Shown here: positions 36,459-45,161 of the stretch, piece after piece | Numbering within the stretch: position 1 is the first letter of the stretch | How the letters are laid out: each line of letters begins with the position of its first letter | NCBI RefSeq assembly: GCF_003044275.1 | Contig: NZ_PZPL01000001.1 | Span: forward strand, 3,804,018 to 3,868,017 | Source of the DNA: Rathayibacter caricis DSM 15933 | GTDB taxonomy: Bacteria > Actinomycetota > Actinomycetes > Actinomycetales > Microbacteriaceae | Direction: 5' to 3' | DNA length: 64,000 bases | Made by a program: the position numbers and the translations under genes | The notes under the pieces: generated by a model | Seen by the model: the letters and a program-made list of their open reading frames with translations, nothing else | Told to the model about the DNA's origin: nothing | Databases searched by the model: none

Positions 36459-37648
36459 CCGACGTCACCCTGCTCGCCGCGGACGGATCGCTCCGCGTGC
36501 ACACCGTCTCGGCCGCGCCGGACCTCGTCCGACCGCGCCGTCCGCTGGGCGCGCGGGTGGCCTACGCGGCCGCGCACGTCGTCCCGGTCACCTGGGCCGA
36601 GAACACCCCCGGCAGCCCCGCGGCCGTCGACTGGGACGCGACGCTCGCGTTCCGGCACCACGTCTGGTCGTGGGGCCTCGGAGTCGCCGACGCGATGGAC
36701 ACCGCCCAGCGCAACATGGGCATGGACTGGGCCGCGACCACCGAGCTCATCCGCCGCAGCGGCGCCGAGGCGGCCTCGGTCGGCGGCGACGTCGTGGTCG
36801 GAGTGAACACGGACCAGCTGACCGACGAGGTCGTGCCGCTCGAGCGCGTCATCGACGCGTACCTCGAGCAGCTCGAGGTCGCGGAGGACGCCGGAGTCGG
36901 CGTGGTGCTGATGGCCAGCCGCCATCTCGCCCGCGCGGCGCAGTCCGGCGCGGACTACGAGCGCGTCTACCGCGCCGTGCTCGAGCGGGCCTCGCGCCCG
37001 GTCGTGCTGCACTGGCTCGGACCGGCGTTCGACTCCGTGCTCACCGGCTACTTCGGCAGCGAGGACGTCGCCACGGCATCGGACACCGTGATCCGCATCA
37101 TCGAGGACAACCTCGCGAAGGTGCGCGGCATCAAGATGTCGCTGCTCGACGCGGACGCCGAGATCGCGGTGCGAGCGCGCCTCCCGTTCGGCGCGACGCT
37201 CTTCACCGGCGACGACTTCAACTACGTCGGCCTGATCGAGGGCGGGCAGGACGCCGACGGCGAGGTGCGCCACTCCGACGCGCTCCTCGGGGCGTTCGCC
37301 GCGTTCGCACCGAACGCCTCCGCCGCGATCCAGGCGCTCGACGTCGACGACGTCGAGGCCTACCGCCGCGTCCTGGGGCCCACCGAGGCGCTCGCTCGCC
37401 AGGTCTTCGCGGCGCCCACGCAGTACTACAAGACCGGCGTGGCGTTTCTCTCGTGGCTGAACGGCCACCAGACCGCGTTCGCGATGGTCGGCGGACTGCA
37501 CTCGGCGCGCTCGCTGCCGCACCTCTCCGAGATCGTGCGGCTGGCCGACGAGGCCGGAGCGCTCGAGCGCCCGGAGCTCGCCGCCGCCCGCTGGACGGGC
37601 CTGCTCGCCGTGAACGGCGTCGATGCGCTCCGGACGGTGCTCGCATGA
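36455..37648 (+). CDS. DUF993 protein, DapA/aldolase-like TIM barrel
   Basis: The 397-residue protein belongs to DUF993 (PF06187), a family of unknown function related to dihydrodipicolinate synthase. K227, in VRGIKMSLLD, occupies the position of the Schiff-base lysine of DapA-type aldolases (GIK motif). Other conserved parts are VVPVTWAENTPGSPAAVDWD and ATLFTGDDFNYVGLIEGG. The first 35 residues form an added beta strand region. GTG start and stop are coupled to both neighbours. I infer a retro-aldol or dehydratase step on a keto-sugar made by the oxidoreductase. Confidence 0.85.
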   Translation: MTDVTLLAADGSLRVHTVSAAPDLVRPRRPLGARVAYAAAHVVPVTWAENTPGSPAAVDWDATLAFRHHVWSWGLGVADAMDTAQRNMGMDWAATTELIRRSGAEAASVGGDVVVGVNTDQLTDEVVPLERVIDAYLEQLEVAEDAGVGVVLMASRHLARAAQSGADYERVYRAVLERASRPVVLHWLGPAFDSVLTGYFGSEDVATASDTVIRIIEDNLAKVRGIKMSLLDADAEIAVRARLPFGATLFTGDDFNYVGLIEGGQDADGEVRHSDALLGAFAAFAPNASAAIQALDVDDVEAYRRVLGPTEALARQVFAAPTQYYKTGVAFLSWLNGHQTAFAMVGGLHSARSLPHLSEIVRLADEAGALERPELAAARWTGLLAVNGVDALRTVLA

Positions 37649-38520
37649 CCGCGCTCGATCCGGTGGTGCGGGCCGATGCGACCACCGTGCATCCGCGGCT
37701 CTCGCTGAACCAGGCGACCATCAAGTACGCGGACCTGCGCGAGGCACTCGACGTCACCGCGCGGGCCGGCTACTCCTCGATCGGCCTGTGGCGCGAGCCC
37801 ATCGCCGAGGTGGGGGTCGCGGAGGCGATGCGCCTGGTCGCCGAGAGCGGCCTGCGCGTCTCGAGCCTGTGCCGGGGCGGCTTCTTCACCGTGCCCGAGG
37901 GGCCGGACCGCCGCGCGGCCCTCGAGGAGAACCGCCGAGCCATCGACGAGGCGTCCGCGCTGGGCGCACCGGCGCTGGTGCTCGTCGCGGGCGGCCTGCC
38001 GACCGGCTCGCGCGACCTCGTCGGCGCGCGCGCCCGGGTCTCGGAGGCGCTGGCCGAGCTGGCCGACTACGCACGCGGCTCCGGAGTGCAGCTGGCGATC
38101 GAGCCGCTGCACCCGATGTACGCGTCCGATCGCGCCGTCGTCTCGACGCTCGGCCAGGCCCTCGACCTCGCCGCGCCGTTCGAGGCGGCCGCGGTCGGCG
38201 TCGTGGTCGACACGTTCCACGTCTGGTGGGACCCGCAGGTGCTGCCGCAGATCCTGCGCGCCGGGGCGGAGGGGCGCATCGCCTCGTACCAGGTGTGCGA
38301 CTGGGCCACTCCGCTCGCCGCCGACGTGCTGCTCTCGCGCCACTACGTGGGCGAGGGGGTCATCGACTTCGCGCTGCTCACGCAGACCGTCGTCGAAGCG
38401 GGCTACACGGGCGACATCGAGGTCGAGATCTTCCACCAGGAGGTCTGGGACACGGCGTACGCGGACGTCGCGGCGAAGGTCGCGGCGGGCTTCGCGGAGC
38501 ACGTGGCTCCGCATCTCTGA
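37645..38520 (+). CDS. Sugar phosphate isomerase/epimerase-like TIM barrel (AP endonuclease 2 family)
   Basis: The 291-residue protein is of the xylose-isomerase-like TIM-barrel superfamily (PF01261). Metal ligands are probably Glu in LAIEPLHPMYASDR, Asp/His in VGVVVDTFHVWWDP, and Glu in GDIEVEIF. Members epimerise or isomerise keto-sugars and related acids. It overlaps the DUF993 gene by ATGA and closes the operon, before a small hairpin at 38526. The substrate is not known. Confidence 0.9.
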   Translation: MTALDPVVRADATTVHPRLSLNQATIKYADLREALDVTARAGYSSIGLWREPIAEVGVAEAMRLVAESGLRVSSLCRGGFFTVPEGPDRRAALEENRRAIDEASALGAPALVLVAGGLPTGSRDLVGARARVSEALAELADYARGSGVQLAIEPLHPMYASDRAVVSTLGQALDLAAPFEAAAVGVVVDTFHVWWDPQVLPQILRAGAEGRIASYQVCDWATPLAADVLLSRHYVGEGVIDFALLTQTVVEAGYTGDIEVEIFHQEVWDTAYADVAAKVAAGFAEHVAPHL

Positions 38521-38525
38521 CGCGC

Positions 38526-38544
38526 GGTCGGCGCGCCGCCGACC
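38526..38544. terminator. Convergent hairpin GGTCGGCG-CGC-CGCCGACC
   Basis: A perfect 8-bp stem with a 3-nt loop fills the 30-nt gap between the convergent isomerase and phosphopantetheinyl transferase genes. It may end both transcripts. Confidence 0.55.
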
Positions 38545-38550
38545 CGCCGC

Positions 38551-39186
38551 TCAGGCCTCGGCGAGCGCCAGCGTGACGACGAGCGCCGAGTGGACCGTCG
38601 GCTCCGAGACCGCGAAGTAGCGCTCGGAGCCGTCGATCCAGGCCTCGGTCGCGCCCTCGCGGGTGCGGAAGCGCACCGCCTCGTCGATGTCCGTGCCGCG
38701 ACCGTCGGCCTTGGCGACGGCCTGCGCGCGGAGCCCCTCGAGCACCTGCTCGGCGCTCTCCTGCCCGGAGGCGATGCGCTCGCGCACGACGCGGGTGCGG
38801 GCCGCGTCGATCCCGACGTCGCGACCGGTGGCCAGCGCCGCGACGACGGCGCCCTCGCAGTGGGCGATGCTGATGCGCATCCGCTCGAGGGCGGGGTGCT
38901 CCCCCGCGAGGACGGGGCGGCCGTGCGGTCCGCCGCAGCGGGCGCAGCGGGCCTCCACCGCGATCTCGAGCGGATCGATGCCGAGCGTCTCGGCGGCGAG
39001 CTCGCGCACGAGCACCCGGCCCAGGAGGAAGCTGTCGCGCGCCTCGCGGCGGCCGGTGGCTTCGAAGCGCAGGCGCTCGGCGAGGGTGAGGAGGCGGAGC
39101 ATCCGGTGCCGCGAGGAGTCGAGCACCTCGGGGCGCGCCCAGCGCAGCTGGACGTCGTCGGTGGCGAGGAGGGGGAGTCCGGTCAT
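38551..39186 (-). CDS. 4'-phosphopantetheinyl transferase superfamily protein
   Basis: The 211-residue protein should transfer phosphopantetheine from CoA to a carrier protein. It has the Sfp-type order: RFEATGRREARDSFLLGRVL, a Cys-containing CARCGGPHGRPVL, ISIAHCEGAVVAAL, the Mg-binding GRDVGIDAARTR, and AVAKADGRG, where Lys stands for the usual WxxKEA. The start is ATG 39186; TACCGT ends 7 nt upstream (39194-39199) with no Shine-Dalgarno, suggesting a leaderless mRNA. No PKS/NRPS or carrier gene is nearby, so its partner is elsewhere. Confidence 0.87.
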   Translation of the reverse strand: MTGLPLLATDDVQLRWARPEVLDSSRHRMLRLLTLAERLRFEATGRREARDSFLLGRVLVRELAAETLGIDPLEIAVEARCARCGGPHGRPVLAGEHPALERMRISIAHCEGAVVAALATGRDVGIDAARTRVVRERIASGQESAEQVLEGLRAQAVAKADGRGTDIDEAVRFRTREGATEAWIDGSERYFAVSEPTVHSALVVTLALAEA

Positions 39187-39305
39187 GGACCGCACGGTAC
39201 GGGCCGCAGGCGTCCTCGACGTGACGACCGGGTGGCCGGGGGGCGACGCGGCGAAGGGGAGAGGGGGCTCGTCCCGCACGCGCGCCCTCGTGTTGACTGG
39301 AGGGG

Positions 39306-39755
39306 ATGCAGACGTTCCTCCCGTTCCCCGACTTCCACGCGAGCGCGAGCTCCCTCGACGACCGGCGCCTGGGCAAGCAGCGCGTCGAGACGCTGCAGGT
39401 GATGAAGGCGCTCACCGTCGCCGGCTACGGCTGGCAGCACCACCCGGTCACCGCGATGTGGCGCGGCTACCGGCCCGCGCTGATGGAGTACCAGCGCGAG
39501 ACCTGCGCCGTCTGGACGGAGCGGGGCTTCGCCGACACCTGCCTCGTCAAGACGATGGCCGTGCTCGAGACGGTGCCGGAGGACGCCGAGGCGTACCTGC
39601 TCGACGGCTTCCCGGTGCCGCCGTGGCTGGGCCGGGAGGAGCTGCACCGCTCGCACCGCTCCAAGCTGCTCGCGAAGGCTCCGGAGTTCTACGCGCCGCG
39701 CTTCCCCGGCACCCCCGACGACCTCGACTACGTCTGGCCCGTCGCGACGTCCTGA
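39306..39755 (+). CDS. MSMEG_6728-type / pyrimidine dimer DNA glycosylase-like protein
   Basis: The 149-residue protein begins MQTFLPFPDFHASASSLDDR, the pattern of the MSMEG_6728 family, related to T4 endonuclease V (pyrimidine dimer DNA glycosylase). The segment LDDRRLGKQRVETLQVMKAL and HHPVTAMWRGYRPALMEYQ match. A role in excision of UV damage is expected by homology only; the T4-like catalytic N-terminal amine would need removal of Met. GGAGGGG lies directly before the ATG. It stands alone between a divergent and a convergent gene. Confidence 0.85.
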   Translation: MQTFLPFPDFHASASSLDDRRLGKQRVETLQVMKALTVAGYGWQHHPVTAMWRGYRPALMEYQRETCAVWTERGFADTCLVKTMAVLETVPEDAEAYLLDGFPVPPWLGREELHRSHRSKLLAKAPEFYAPRFPGTPDDLDYVWPVATS

Positions 39756-39759
39756 GCGG

Positions 39760-40221
39760 TCAGTGCGCGGTGCGGCGGCGGAGGAACGGGATCGCGAGCG
39801 GGTTGCGGAACACGTGCCCGCGGTTCGCCGAGACGAGGCCGCAGATGATCACCACGAGGTGGGCCACGGCCAGCACCGCGAAGACCGTGATCGGGATGCC
39901 GATCGGGTAGAAGCTCGTCGACGGCGCGTCGGCGGTCAGCGCGAAGAGCAGCACGAAGTGGCCGACGAGGCAGAGGACGGTGATCAGGACCGTCGTGAGA
40001 CCCCAGTTCGCCGCCCGCCGGCCGTTCTCGGCGGCCGCTCCCCCGCGCCGCCGGGCCGACGGGTACACGGCCGCCATCACGACGCCCGCGACGATCAGCG
40101 AGAGGAACGGGATCCCGGTCAGGGCGAGGAAGCCGAGGGCGTAGGGCATCGCCCCGGTGGGCGGCGCGGGCTGCGCGGGCGGCAGCGCTTCCGGACGGGG
40201 GTCGGGAGGGGTGCTCGACAT
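39760..40221 (-). CDS. DUF4870 domain membrane protein
   Basis: The 153-residue protein has a Pro-rich cytoplasmic N-terminus (about 25 residues) and three to four hydrophobic helices with the DUF4870 pattern (GRRAANWGLTTVLITVLC in the middle). Function is unknown. TAGGGT ends 6 nt before the ATG (40228-40233), suggesting a leaderless transcript. It ends 5 nt from the convergent glycosylase-like gene. Confidence 0.85.
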   Translation of the reverse strand: MSSTPPDPRPEALPPAQPAPPTGAMPYALGFLALTGIPFLSLIVAGVVMAAVYPSARRRGGAAAENGRRAANWGLTTVLITVLCLVGHFVLLFALTADAPSTSFYPIGIPITVFAVLAVAHLVVIICGLVSANRGHVFRNPLAIPFLRRRTAH

Positions 40222-40276
40222 ACCAGCACCCTAGAAGACCGGCTTCCCGGAAGGGACCCCGCCCCCGCCGCCGCGC

Positions 40277-42190
40277 TCATCCCGCCCTCAGGGCGAGCGC
40301 CGGCTCGATCCGCGCGGCACGGAGCGCCGGTCCGACCGCGGACAGCGCCCCCGCCCCCACGCCCGCGACCAGGCCGACGGCGGCGCTGGTCGCGTCGAGC
40401 ACGGGCGACCAGCCCTGCAGACCGCTGAGCACCGAGGTCGCGAGGACGCCGAGAGCGAGCCCCGAGACCCCACCCGCCAATCCGATGACCGCTCCCTCGA
40501 TGAGGAACAGCAGGCGGATGTCGCGTCGGGTCGCTCCGACGGCCCGCCGCAGCGCGATCTCGCGGGTGCGGGCCGACACGGCGAGGAACATCGACGTGGC
40601 GCTGCTGAAGCAGACCAGCAGGAGCAGCACGGCCGAGACCACGAGCAGGTTGGACGCGAGGTCGCTGCTCACCCCGCGGGCGAGCAGCCGCAGGTCGGCG
40701 ACGGTCTCGACGACGACCCTCTCGGGATGCCCCGGGTCGACGGCGAGCGGGATCGATCCGGCCACCGCGGCCGGACGACCCGGGCTCGTCCGGGCGACGA
40801 CCTGGCGCTCGGACCGCGGAGGAACGGACAGGTCGGTGAGCGAGACGAGGATCGACTCCGTCAGCGCGGGATCCCGCTCCGAGGACGTGAGGAACCCCGC
40901 GACGACGACGGACTGCCCTGCGATGCGGATCGTGTCCCCCGTGCGCCCGATGGGGATCCCGAGGTCCTCCGCCGCTCCGATCCCGAGCAGTGCGACGGGC
41001 ACGCCGTCGACGACGTCGAGCCAGGCCGGCGCCGTCGTGGGGGCGACCGCGACCAGCTCGACGGCGAGGAACGACTCGTCGACCGCCAGGACGGTCGCCT
41101 CCGTCGACAGTCCGTCCGGCCCGAGGAGACGCCCCGGTCGTCCCTCCGATCCCGTGAGCAGGACCCTCGGGCCCGCCGCGGAGACTCCGCCGAGACCGGC
41201 GATCGCCGCGGCCGCGTGCCGCAGGTCCTCGTCCGAGGAGGACTCGGGCATCCGGACGGTCACCTGGTCGAGCGCCGCGGCGTCGAGGCGCTCGGTCACC
41301 TGCTGCGCGGCGGTGGCGCTGATCCCGACCGAGGACACGAGTCCGGCGATCGCGAGGACGAAGGCGGCCAGGACCCCCAGGGTGCGGGCGGGCGAGAGGA
41401 GCAGCGCGGACACGGCGTCGGCGAGCACCCAGGCCGGACCGCGTCGCCCCCGCTCCCGCGGCACCGCGGTCGCCACTCCTCCGGGCACCCCGAGCCGATC
41501 GTCGACGCCGTCGCCGCTGTCGGCGACGATCGCGCCGTCCTCGAGTCGGATCCGCCGTCCCGCGACCGCGGCGACCTCCGCCGAGTGCGTGATGAGCACG
41601 ACCGTGACCCCGCTGCGGTGCAGCTCGACGAGCAGGTCCATCACGACCGCGGTCGTCGCCGAGTCGAGGTTCCCCGTGGGCTCGTCGGCGAGGACGACCG
41701 CGGGCCGGCCGACCACGGCGCGGGCCAGGGCGACCCGCTGGCGCTCCCCGCCCGACAGCGTGCCGGCGGGCTGCTCCGCCAGTCGGAGCAGCCCGAAGCG
41801 GTCGAGCACCGCGGCGACGGCGGTGGTCTGCGACTCGTGGGACTCCCTCCGCATCCGCAGGGGCAGCGCCGCGTTGCGAGCGACGCTCTCGCCCGGCAGC
41901 ACGAACGAGTCCTGGAACACGAAGCCGAAGGTGCACGCCCGCAGGGCGTCCCGGTCGCCCTCCGGCAGCTGCGAGACGTCGAGCCCGCCGATCCGGTACT
42001 CCCCCGCGTCGGACGAGTCGAGGAGCCCGAGCACGTTGAGGAGCGTCGACTTGCCCGCTCCGGAACGGCCGACGACGGCGACGAACTCGCCCTCGTGCAC
42101 GTCGAGGTCGATGCCCTGGAGCGCGAGGGTGCCGGTCGTGCCGGCGTAGCGCCGCGAGACGCCGCGGAGGGACAGGAGCGGCACGGTCAC
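40277..42190 (-). CDS. MacB-like ABC exporter (ATPase fused to FtsX-type permease)
   Basis: The 637-residue protein has an N-terminal ABC domain (about 1-225: Walker A GRSGAGKSTLLNVLG, signature LSGGERQRVALARA, Walker B VVLADEPTGNLDS) and a MacB/FtsX permease: TM1 about 265-285, an extracytoplasmic domain about 290-500, and three C-terminal helices. The permease carries the FtsX-type EIALRRAVGATRRDI loop. MacB proteins are mechanotransmitters that push substrates out rather than through the membrane. GTG start and preceding stop overlap (GTGA). It is the last gene of a coupled run with an adaptor, a lipoprotein and a small secreted protein, so it likely serves them. Confidence 0.92.
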   Translation of the reverse strand: MTVPLLSLRGVSRRYAGTTGTLALQGIDLDVHEGEFVAVVGRSGAGKSTLLNVLGLLDSSDAGEYRIGGLDVSQLPEGDRDALRACTFGFVFQDSFVLPGESVARNAALPLRMRRESHESQTTAVAAVLDRFGLLRLAEQPAGTLSGGERQRVALARAVVGRPAVVLADEPTGNLDSATTAVVMDLLVELHRSGVTVVLITHSAEVAAVAGRRIRLEDGAIVADSGDGVDDRLGVPGGVATAVPRERGRRGPAWVLADAVSALLLSPARTLGVLAAFVLAIAGLVSSVGISATAAQQVTERLDAAALDQVTVRMPESSSDEDLRHAAAAIAGLGGVSAAGPRVLLTGSEGRPGRLLGPDGLSTEATVLAVDESFLAVELVAVAPTTAPAWLDVVDGVPVALLGIGAAEDLGIPIGRTGDTIRIAGQSVVVAGFLTSSERDPALTESILVSLTDLSVPPRSERQVVARTSPGRPAAVAGSIPLAVDPGHPERVVVETVADLRLLARGVSSDLASNLLVVSAVLLLLVCFSSATSMFLAVSARTREIALRRAVGATRRDIRLLFLIEGAVIGLAGGVSGLALGVLATSVLSGLQGWSPVLDATSAAVGLVAGVGAGALSAVGPALRAARIEPALALRAG

Positions 42191-43443
42191 GGGCCCACCT
42201 CGATCCGATCGCCCTCGAGGAGCCCCGACTCCTCGTCGATGCGCACCCAGCCGTCGCCGGAACCGAGCACCTGGACCGGCACCCGCTCTCCCCGGTCGAA
42301 GCCCGCCGTCTCGGAGGAGACGACGTAGGGGTCCGTGGACGCGTCGTGGACCGCCGTGAGCGGCACCGCCAGCACCGGCTCGCCCGCCTCGACGGTCGTG
42401 AGCGTGACCGTCGACTTCTCGGCGAGATCGGCCCAGTCGGCCGGGAGGTCGACGCGCACGTCGCGTCCCGACACGCTCTGCGCGGTCCCGTCGGCGGCGA
42501 CGAACCCGCCGACCGTTGCGACGGTGCCGCTCTGCTCGGGCCGTCCGCTCGCCCGCAGGGTCACCGCGGTCCCGACGACGAACTCGTCCGCATCGAGGAC
42601 GCTCGCGCGGGCGACCACCCGGCGCGGGCTCGTCAGCAGCGTCGCGAGCGGGGCGCCGGCCTCGGCGATCGCGCCGACGTCGAGCACGGTCAGCACGCCG
42701 ACCGCGTCGGCGTGCAGCTGCACGATCTGCGCCACGTCGATGTAGGCCTCCGGAGCCGCAGCGATCGCCGGAGTCGTGGCCGTCGCGGGAGGTGTCGTCG
42801 CCGTCGCGACGGGAGCACCGGTGGCCACCGGACCCGGTGCCGACGGGGACGGCGCCGGAGCGACCACCTCGCCGGGACGGGTCGGCAGGTCGTACCCGAG
42901 CCGCTGCCAGAGCTGCTCCGCCGCCGCGAGGGTGCGGGCGGTGAAATCCTCGTCGACGTCGAAGTCGCCGGGGACCACGGCCTTCAGCGCGGTCTCGAAC
43001 GCCCGCACGTCCTTCCCCTCGTCGCCCACGCGGAGGTCGCGGTACAGGGGCGAGGCGACGTGCAGCGCGATCCGGGGCCGGTCGGCGACGGCGAGCAGGA
43101 GCCCTCCGTTGACGAGCGCCGCTCCCGCAGCGGTGCCGACCTCGGTCACGTAGGGCAGCACGTCCTCACCGCCCGCGTCGCGGAAGGCGACCGTCGTCGT
43201 GTCCCCCGCGTCGACGGCCCCCTGCAGCATCCGGGCCGGATCGATGGAGCGCCTCTCGACCGCCGCGTCGACCGGCGGAGGAGCCAGGAGCGCCTCGTCG
43301 TCGACGTCCGACGTCGAGCGCATCGAGGCCCCGAGCGCGACTCCCGCGGCACCGACCAGTAGCACCGCGACCGCGAACACCGCCAGAGCGCGCGGACGCA
43401 CGACGGCGGGCAGGCGGACACGGGAGGGCGGCTCGTCGCTCAC
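42187..43443 (-). CDS. Membrane-anchored efflux adaptor with peptidoglycan-binding domain
   Basis: The 418-residue protein has one N-terminal membrane helix (AVFAVAVLLVGAAGVALG), then a HlyD/MacA-like adaptor. A peptidoglycan-binding-like segment (LRVGDEGKDVRAFETALKAV, about 130-180) is inserted, followed by a Pro/Thr/Ala-rich linker of about 45 residues and beta-barrel domains. Such adaptors pair with MacB-type ABC transporters in actinobacteria. It overlaps its upstream neighbour and the exporter gene by GTGA on each side. No Gram-negative outer-membrane partner is expected. Confidence 0.85.
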   Translation of the reverse strand: MSDEPPSRVRLPAVVRPRALAVFAVAVLLVGAAGVALGASMRSTSDVDDEALLAPPPVDAAVERRSIDPARMLQGAVDAGDTTTVAFRDAGGEDVLPYVTEVGTAAGAALVNGGLLLAVADRPRIALHVASPLYRDLRVGDEGKDVRAFETALKAVVPGDFDVDEDFTARTLAAAEQLWQRLGYDLPTRPGEVVAPAPSPSAPGPVATGAPVATATTPPATATTPAIAAAPEAYIDVAQIVQLHADAVGVLTVLDVGAIAEAGAPLATLLTSPRRVVARASVLDADEFVVGTAVTLRASGRPEQSGTVATVGGFVAADGTAQSVSGRDVRVDLPADWADLAEKSTVTLTTVEAGEPVLAVPLTAVHDASTDPYVVSSETAGFDRGERVPVQVLGSGDGWVRIDEESGLLEGDRIEVGP

Positions 43444-44339
43444 CGGCCGCTCCCCGCGATGATCCTGTCGGCCCGCTCGACGATCTCCCGCTCCTTCTCG
43501 GCGACCTCGTCCAGAGCCGCCCGCTCCCGATCGATGAGGGCCGCCTGGTACTGCGCCTCGAGCGAGCTCAGCGTCTCGACCAGCTCGGTCCTCGCCTTGC
43601 ACTCGACGTCGAGGACGGCCGTCCTGATCGCCGCCTCGGGATCCTCGGGCACCTCGGGAGCCCAGGGCGACGTCTCGCCCTCGCGCAGGCGGAGTCCCTC
43701 CGCGACGAGGCAGTCGGTCCACCTGGCCCTCGCCTCGTCCCAGCGCGGGTCCGTCATCGCGAGCATCTTCGCGTCGTCGGCGACCTGCTTGGCCGGACCG
43801 GAGATCGCCAGCTCCTCGTCTCCGCCGTAGCCGCGCCCGGGCTCCGGGATCCGGGGTGTCGACTCGAGGCAGACGTCGAACGCGGGATCCCATCCGGGAT
43901 CCGCCGCCGCGGCCGCCATCAAGGCCTCGTTCGCCGCCTCCATCACCGCGTCGTTCGCGGGGTCGAGCCCGTACCCCCACTGCCGGGCGTTCTCCGGGCT
44001 CCAGATCCCGTACAGCGTGTCGGGCAGCATGCCCGACGTCGTGAGGTCGAAAGCGGCCGGAGGGTAGGTCCGCCCGCCCTCCCGCATGCACGCGTCCCAG
44101 AGCAGCGCGTTCGCCTGGCCGACCCGGCCGAGCGCGGCGGGAGACAGGAAGAAGGCGTCGATCGGGAACGTCATCGTCTCGTTCGCCGCGTCCAGGCCGG
44201 CCCTGACGTCCGCGTATTCACTGATGTCGACGCGCTCCGGCATCGTGGCGCCGGTCGGTTCGGGGCCCGGCCCGGTGCACGCGCAGAGCGCGAGCACCGG
44301 GACCAGGACGAGCGGCGGGAGCAGGCGGACCCCCGCCAT
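43440..44339 (-). CDS. Lipoprotein of unknown function in the exporter operon
   Basis: The 299-residue protein starts at ATG 44339, overlapping the stop of the preceding gene (TGATG). A short signal peptide ends in the lipobox LALCAC, so it is anchored to the outer membrane face. The mature part is helical, acidic and has Cys pairs (LLWDACMREGG, DVCLES, TDCLVAEG, DVECKAR) that may form disulfides, with a long Glu-rich helix at the end. I recognise no family. It may present or sense the exported substrate. Confidence 0.8.
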   Translation of the reverse strand: MAGVRLLPPLVLVPVLALCACTGPGPEPTGATMPERVDISEYADVRAGLDAANETMTFPIDAFFLSPAALGRVGQANALLWDACMREGGRTYPPAAFDLTTSGMLPDTLYGIWSPENARQWGYGLDPANDAVMEAANEALMAAAAADPGWDPAFDVCLESTPRIPEPGRGYGGDEELAISGPAKQVADDAKMLAMTDPRWDEARARWTDCLVAEGLRLREGETSPWAPEVPEDPEAAIRTAVLDVECKARTELVETLSSLEAQYQAALIDRERAALDEVAEKEREIVERADRIIAGSGR

Positions 44340-44725
44340 CAGTCGACGCTCGAGATGAAGTCGTTCCAGTCGGAGTGGTACCAGACCCCGGGCGAGCGGT
44401 CCTGGAGGTTCGAGATCTTCTCGTACGCCTTCACCTTCAGGTACTGGCCTCCGCGGTCGATGTGCTCGAACCAGGTCTTCTGACCCGGGTACCGGTTCTT
44501 GATGCTCGAGATGGAGTCGTTGAAGATGCGGCCGCCGACGGCGTAGTACTCGTGGTAGTTGGCGTTGCCGCGGCCGGAGTAGCTGCTCGAGTAGTCCTTG
44601 TCGGTCCAGACGCAGCTGAAGCCGGTGGGGCACTGACTCTCCGCCGCGGTGGCGGCGGGAGCAGCGAGGGTCGCTGCGGCGACCGCTACGAGGGCGAAAG
44701 CGCTTGCGCGCCGGGTGAGGGACAT
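44339..44725 (-). CDS. Small secreted beta/gamma-crystallin-like protein (peptidase inhibitor I36 type)
   Basis: The 128-residue preprotein has a signal peptide (ALVAVAAATLAAPAATAAES), leaving about 100 residues. CPTGFSCVWTDKDYSSSYSG with two Cys and the aromatic pattern match the inhibitor-I36/crystallin-like fold of SMPI relatives. The start is ATG 44725, with AAGGAGAT upstream. It leads a four-gene coupled operon that ends with a MacB-type exporter. Its role, an inhibitor, wall-binding factor or antimicrobial, is not shown. Sec export seems likely. Confidence 0.85.
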   Translation of the reverse strand: MSLTRRASAFALVAVAAATLAAPAATAAESQCPTGFSCVWTDKDYSSSYSGRGNANYHEYYAVGGRIFNDSISSIKNRYPGQKTWFEHIDRGGQYLKVKAYEKISNLQDRSPGVWYHSDWNDFISSVD

Positions 44726-45161
44726 GGGATCTCCTTCGGATCGGTGAGGTTTCCTCGGAGAGTAGGGACAACACCGGTATGGCGCAACGGCGCGACCCTG
44801 TGGAGGAAGCCCCTGGGCCACCGGCGCGCGGCACCGAGGAGAACGGACGGGCCGCGTCACCGCACTGAGGCCGCGCTCTCCCGAGCGGCCACTGCACCCG
44901 ACCCGCTCGCCGTCATCCTGTGTTTCTTCTCAGGCGATCACCAGCCCGTGGCGCCCGAGCATCCCCGACCCGCCGAGCCCGGCGCGCACGCGCCGACCGC
45001 CCGGCTGCCTCCGCCCCGCGTCCCAGCCCCCTTTCAGGCCTCGGACCGGGCCTTCGTCTTCAGGAGGTCTCGGGTTAGTCTGTCGAGGTTGACCTGTCGC
45101 AGAGCGCGTCAGGGCGTCGGTCGCGACCGTCGCGAGACCGGGGGTACCCGAAGGAGACGGA
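44726..45161. other. Divergent promoter region between the exporter operon and the PBP gene
   Basis: These 436 nt hold promoters for both neighbours. TTAGTCT at about 45074 is a possible -10 for the PBP gene. I see no repeats, RNA genes or convincing ORFs. Confidence 0.45.
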
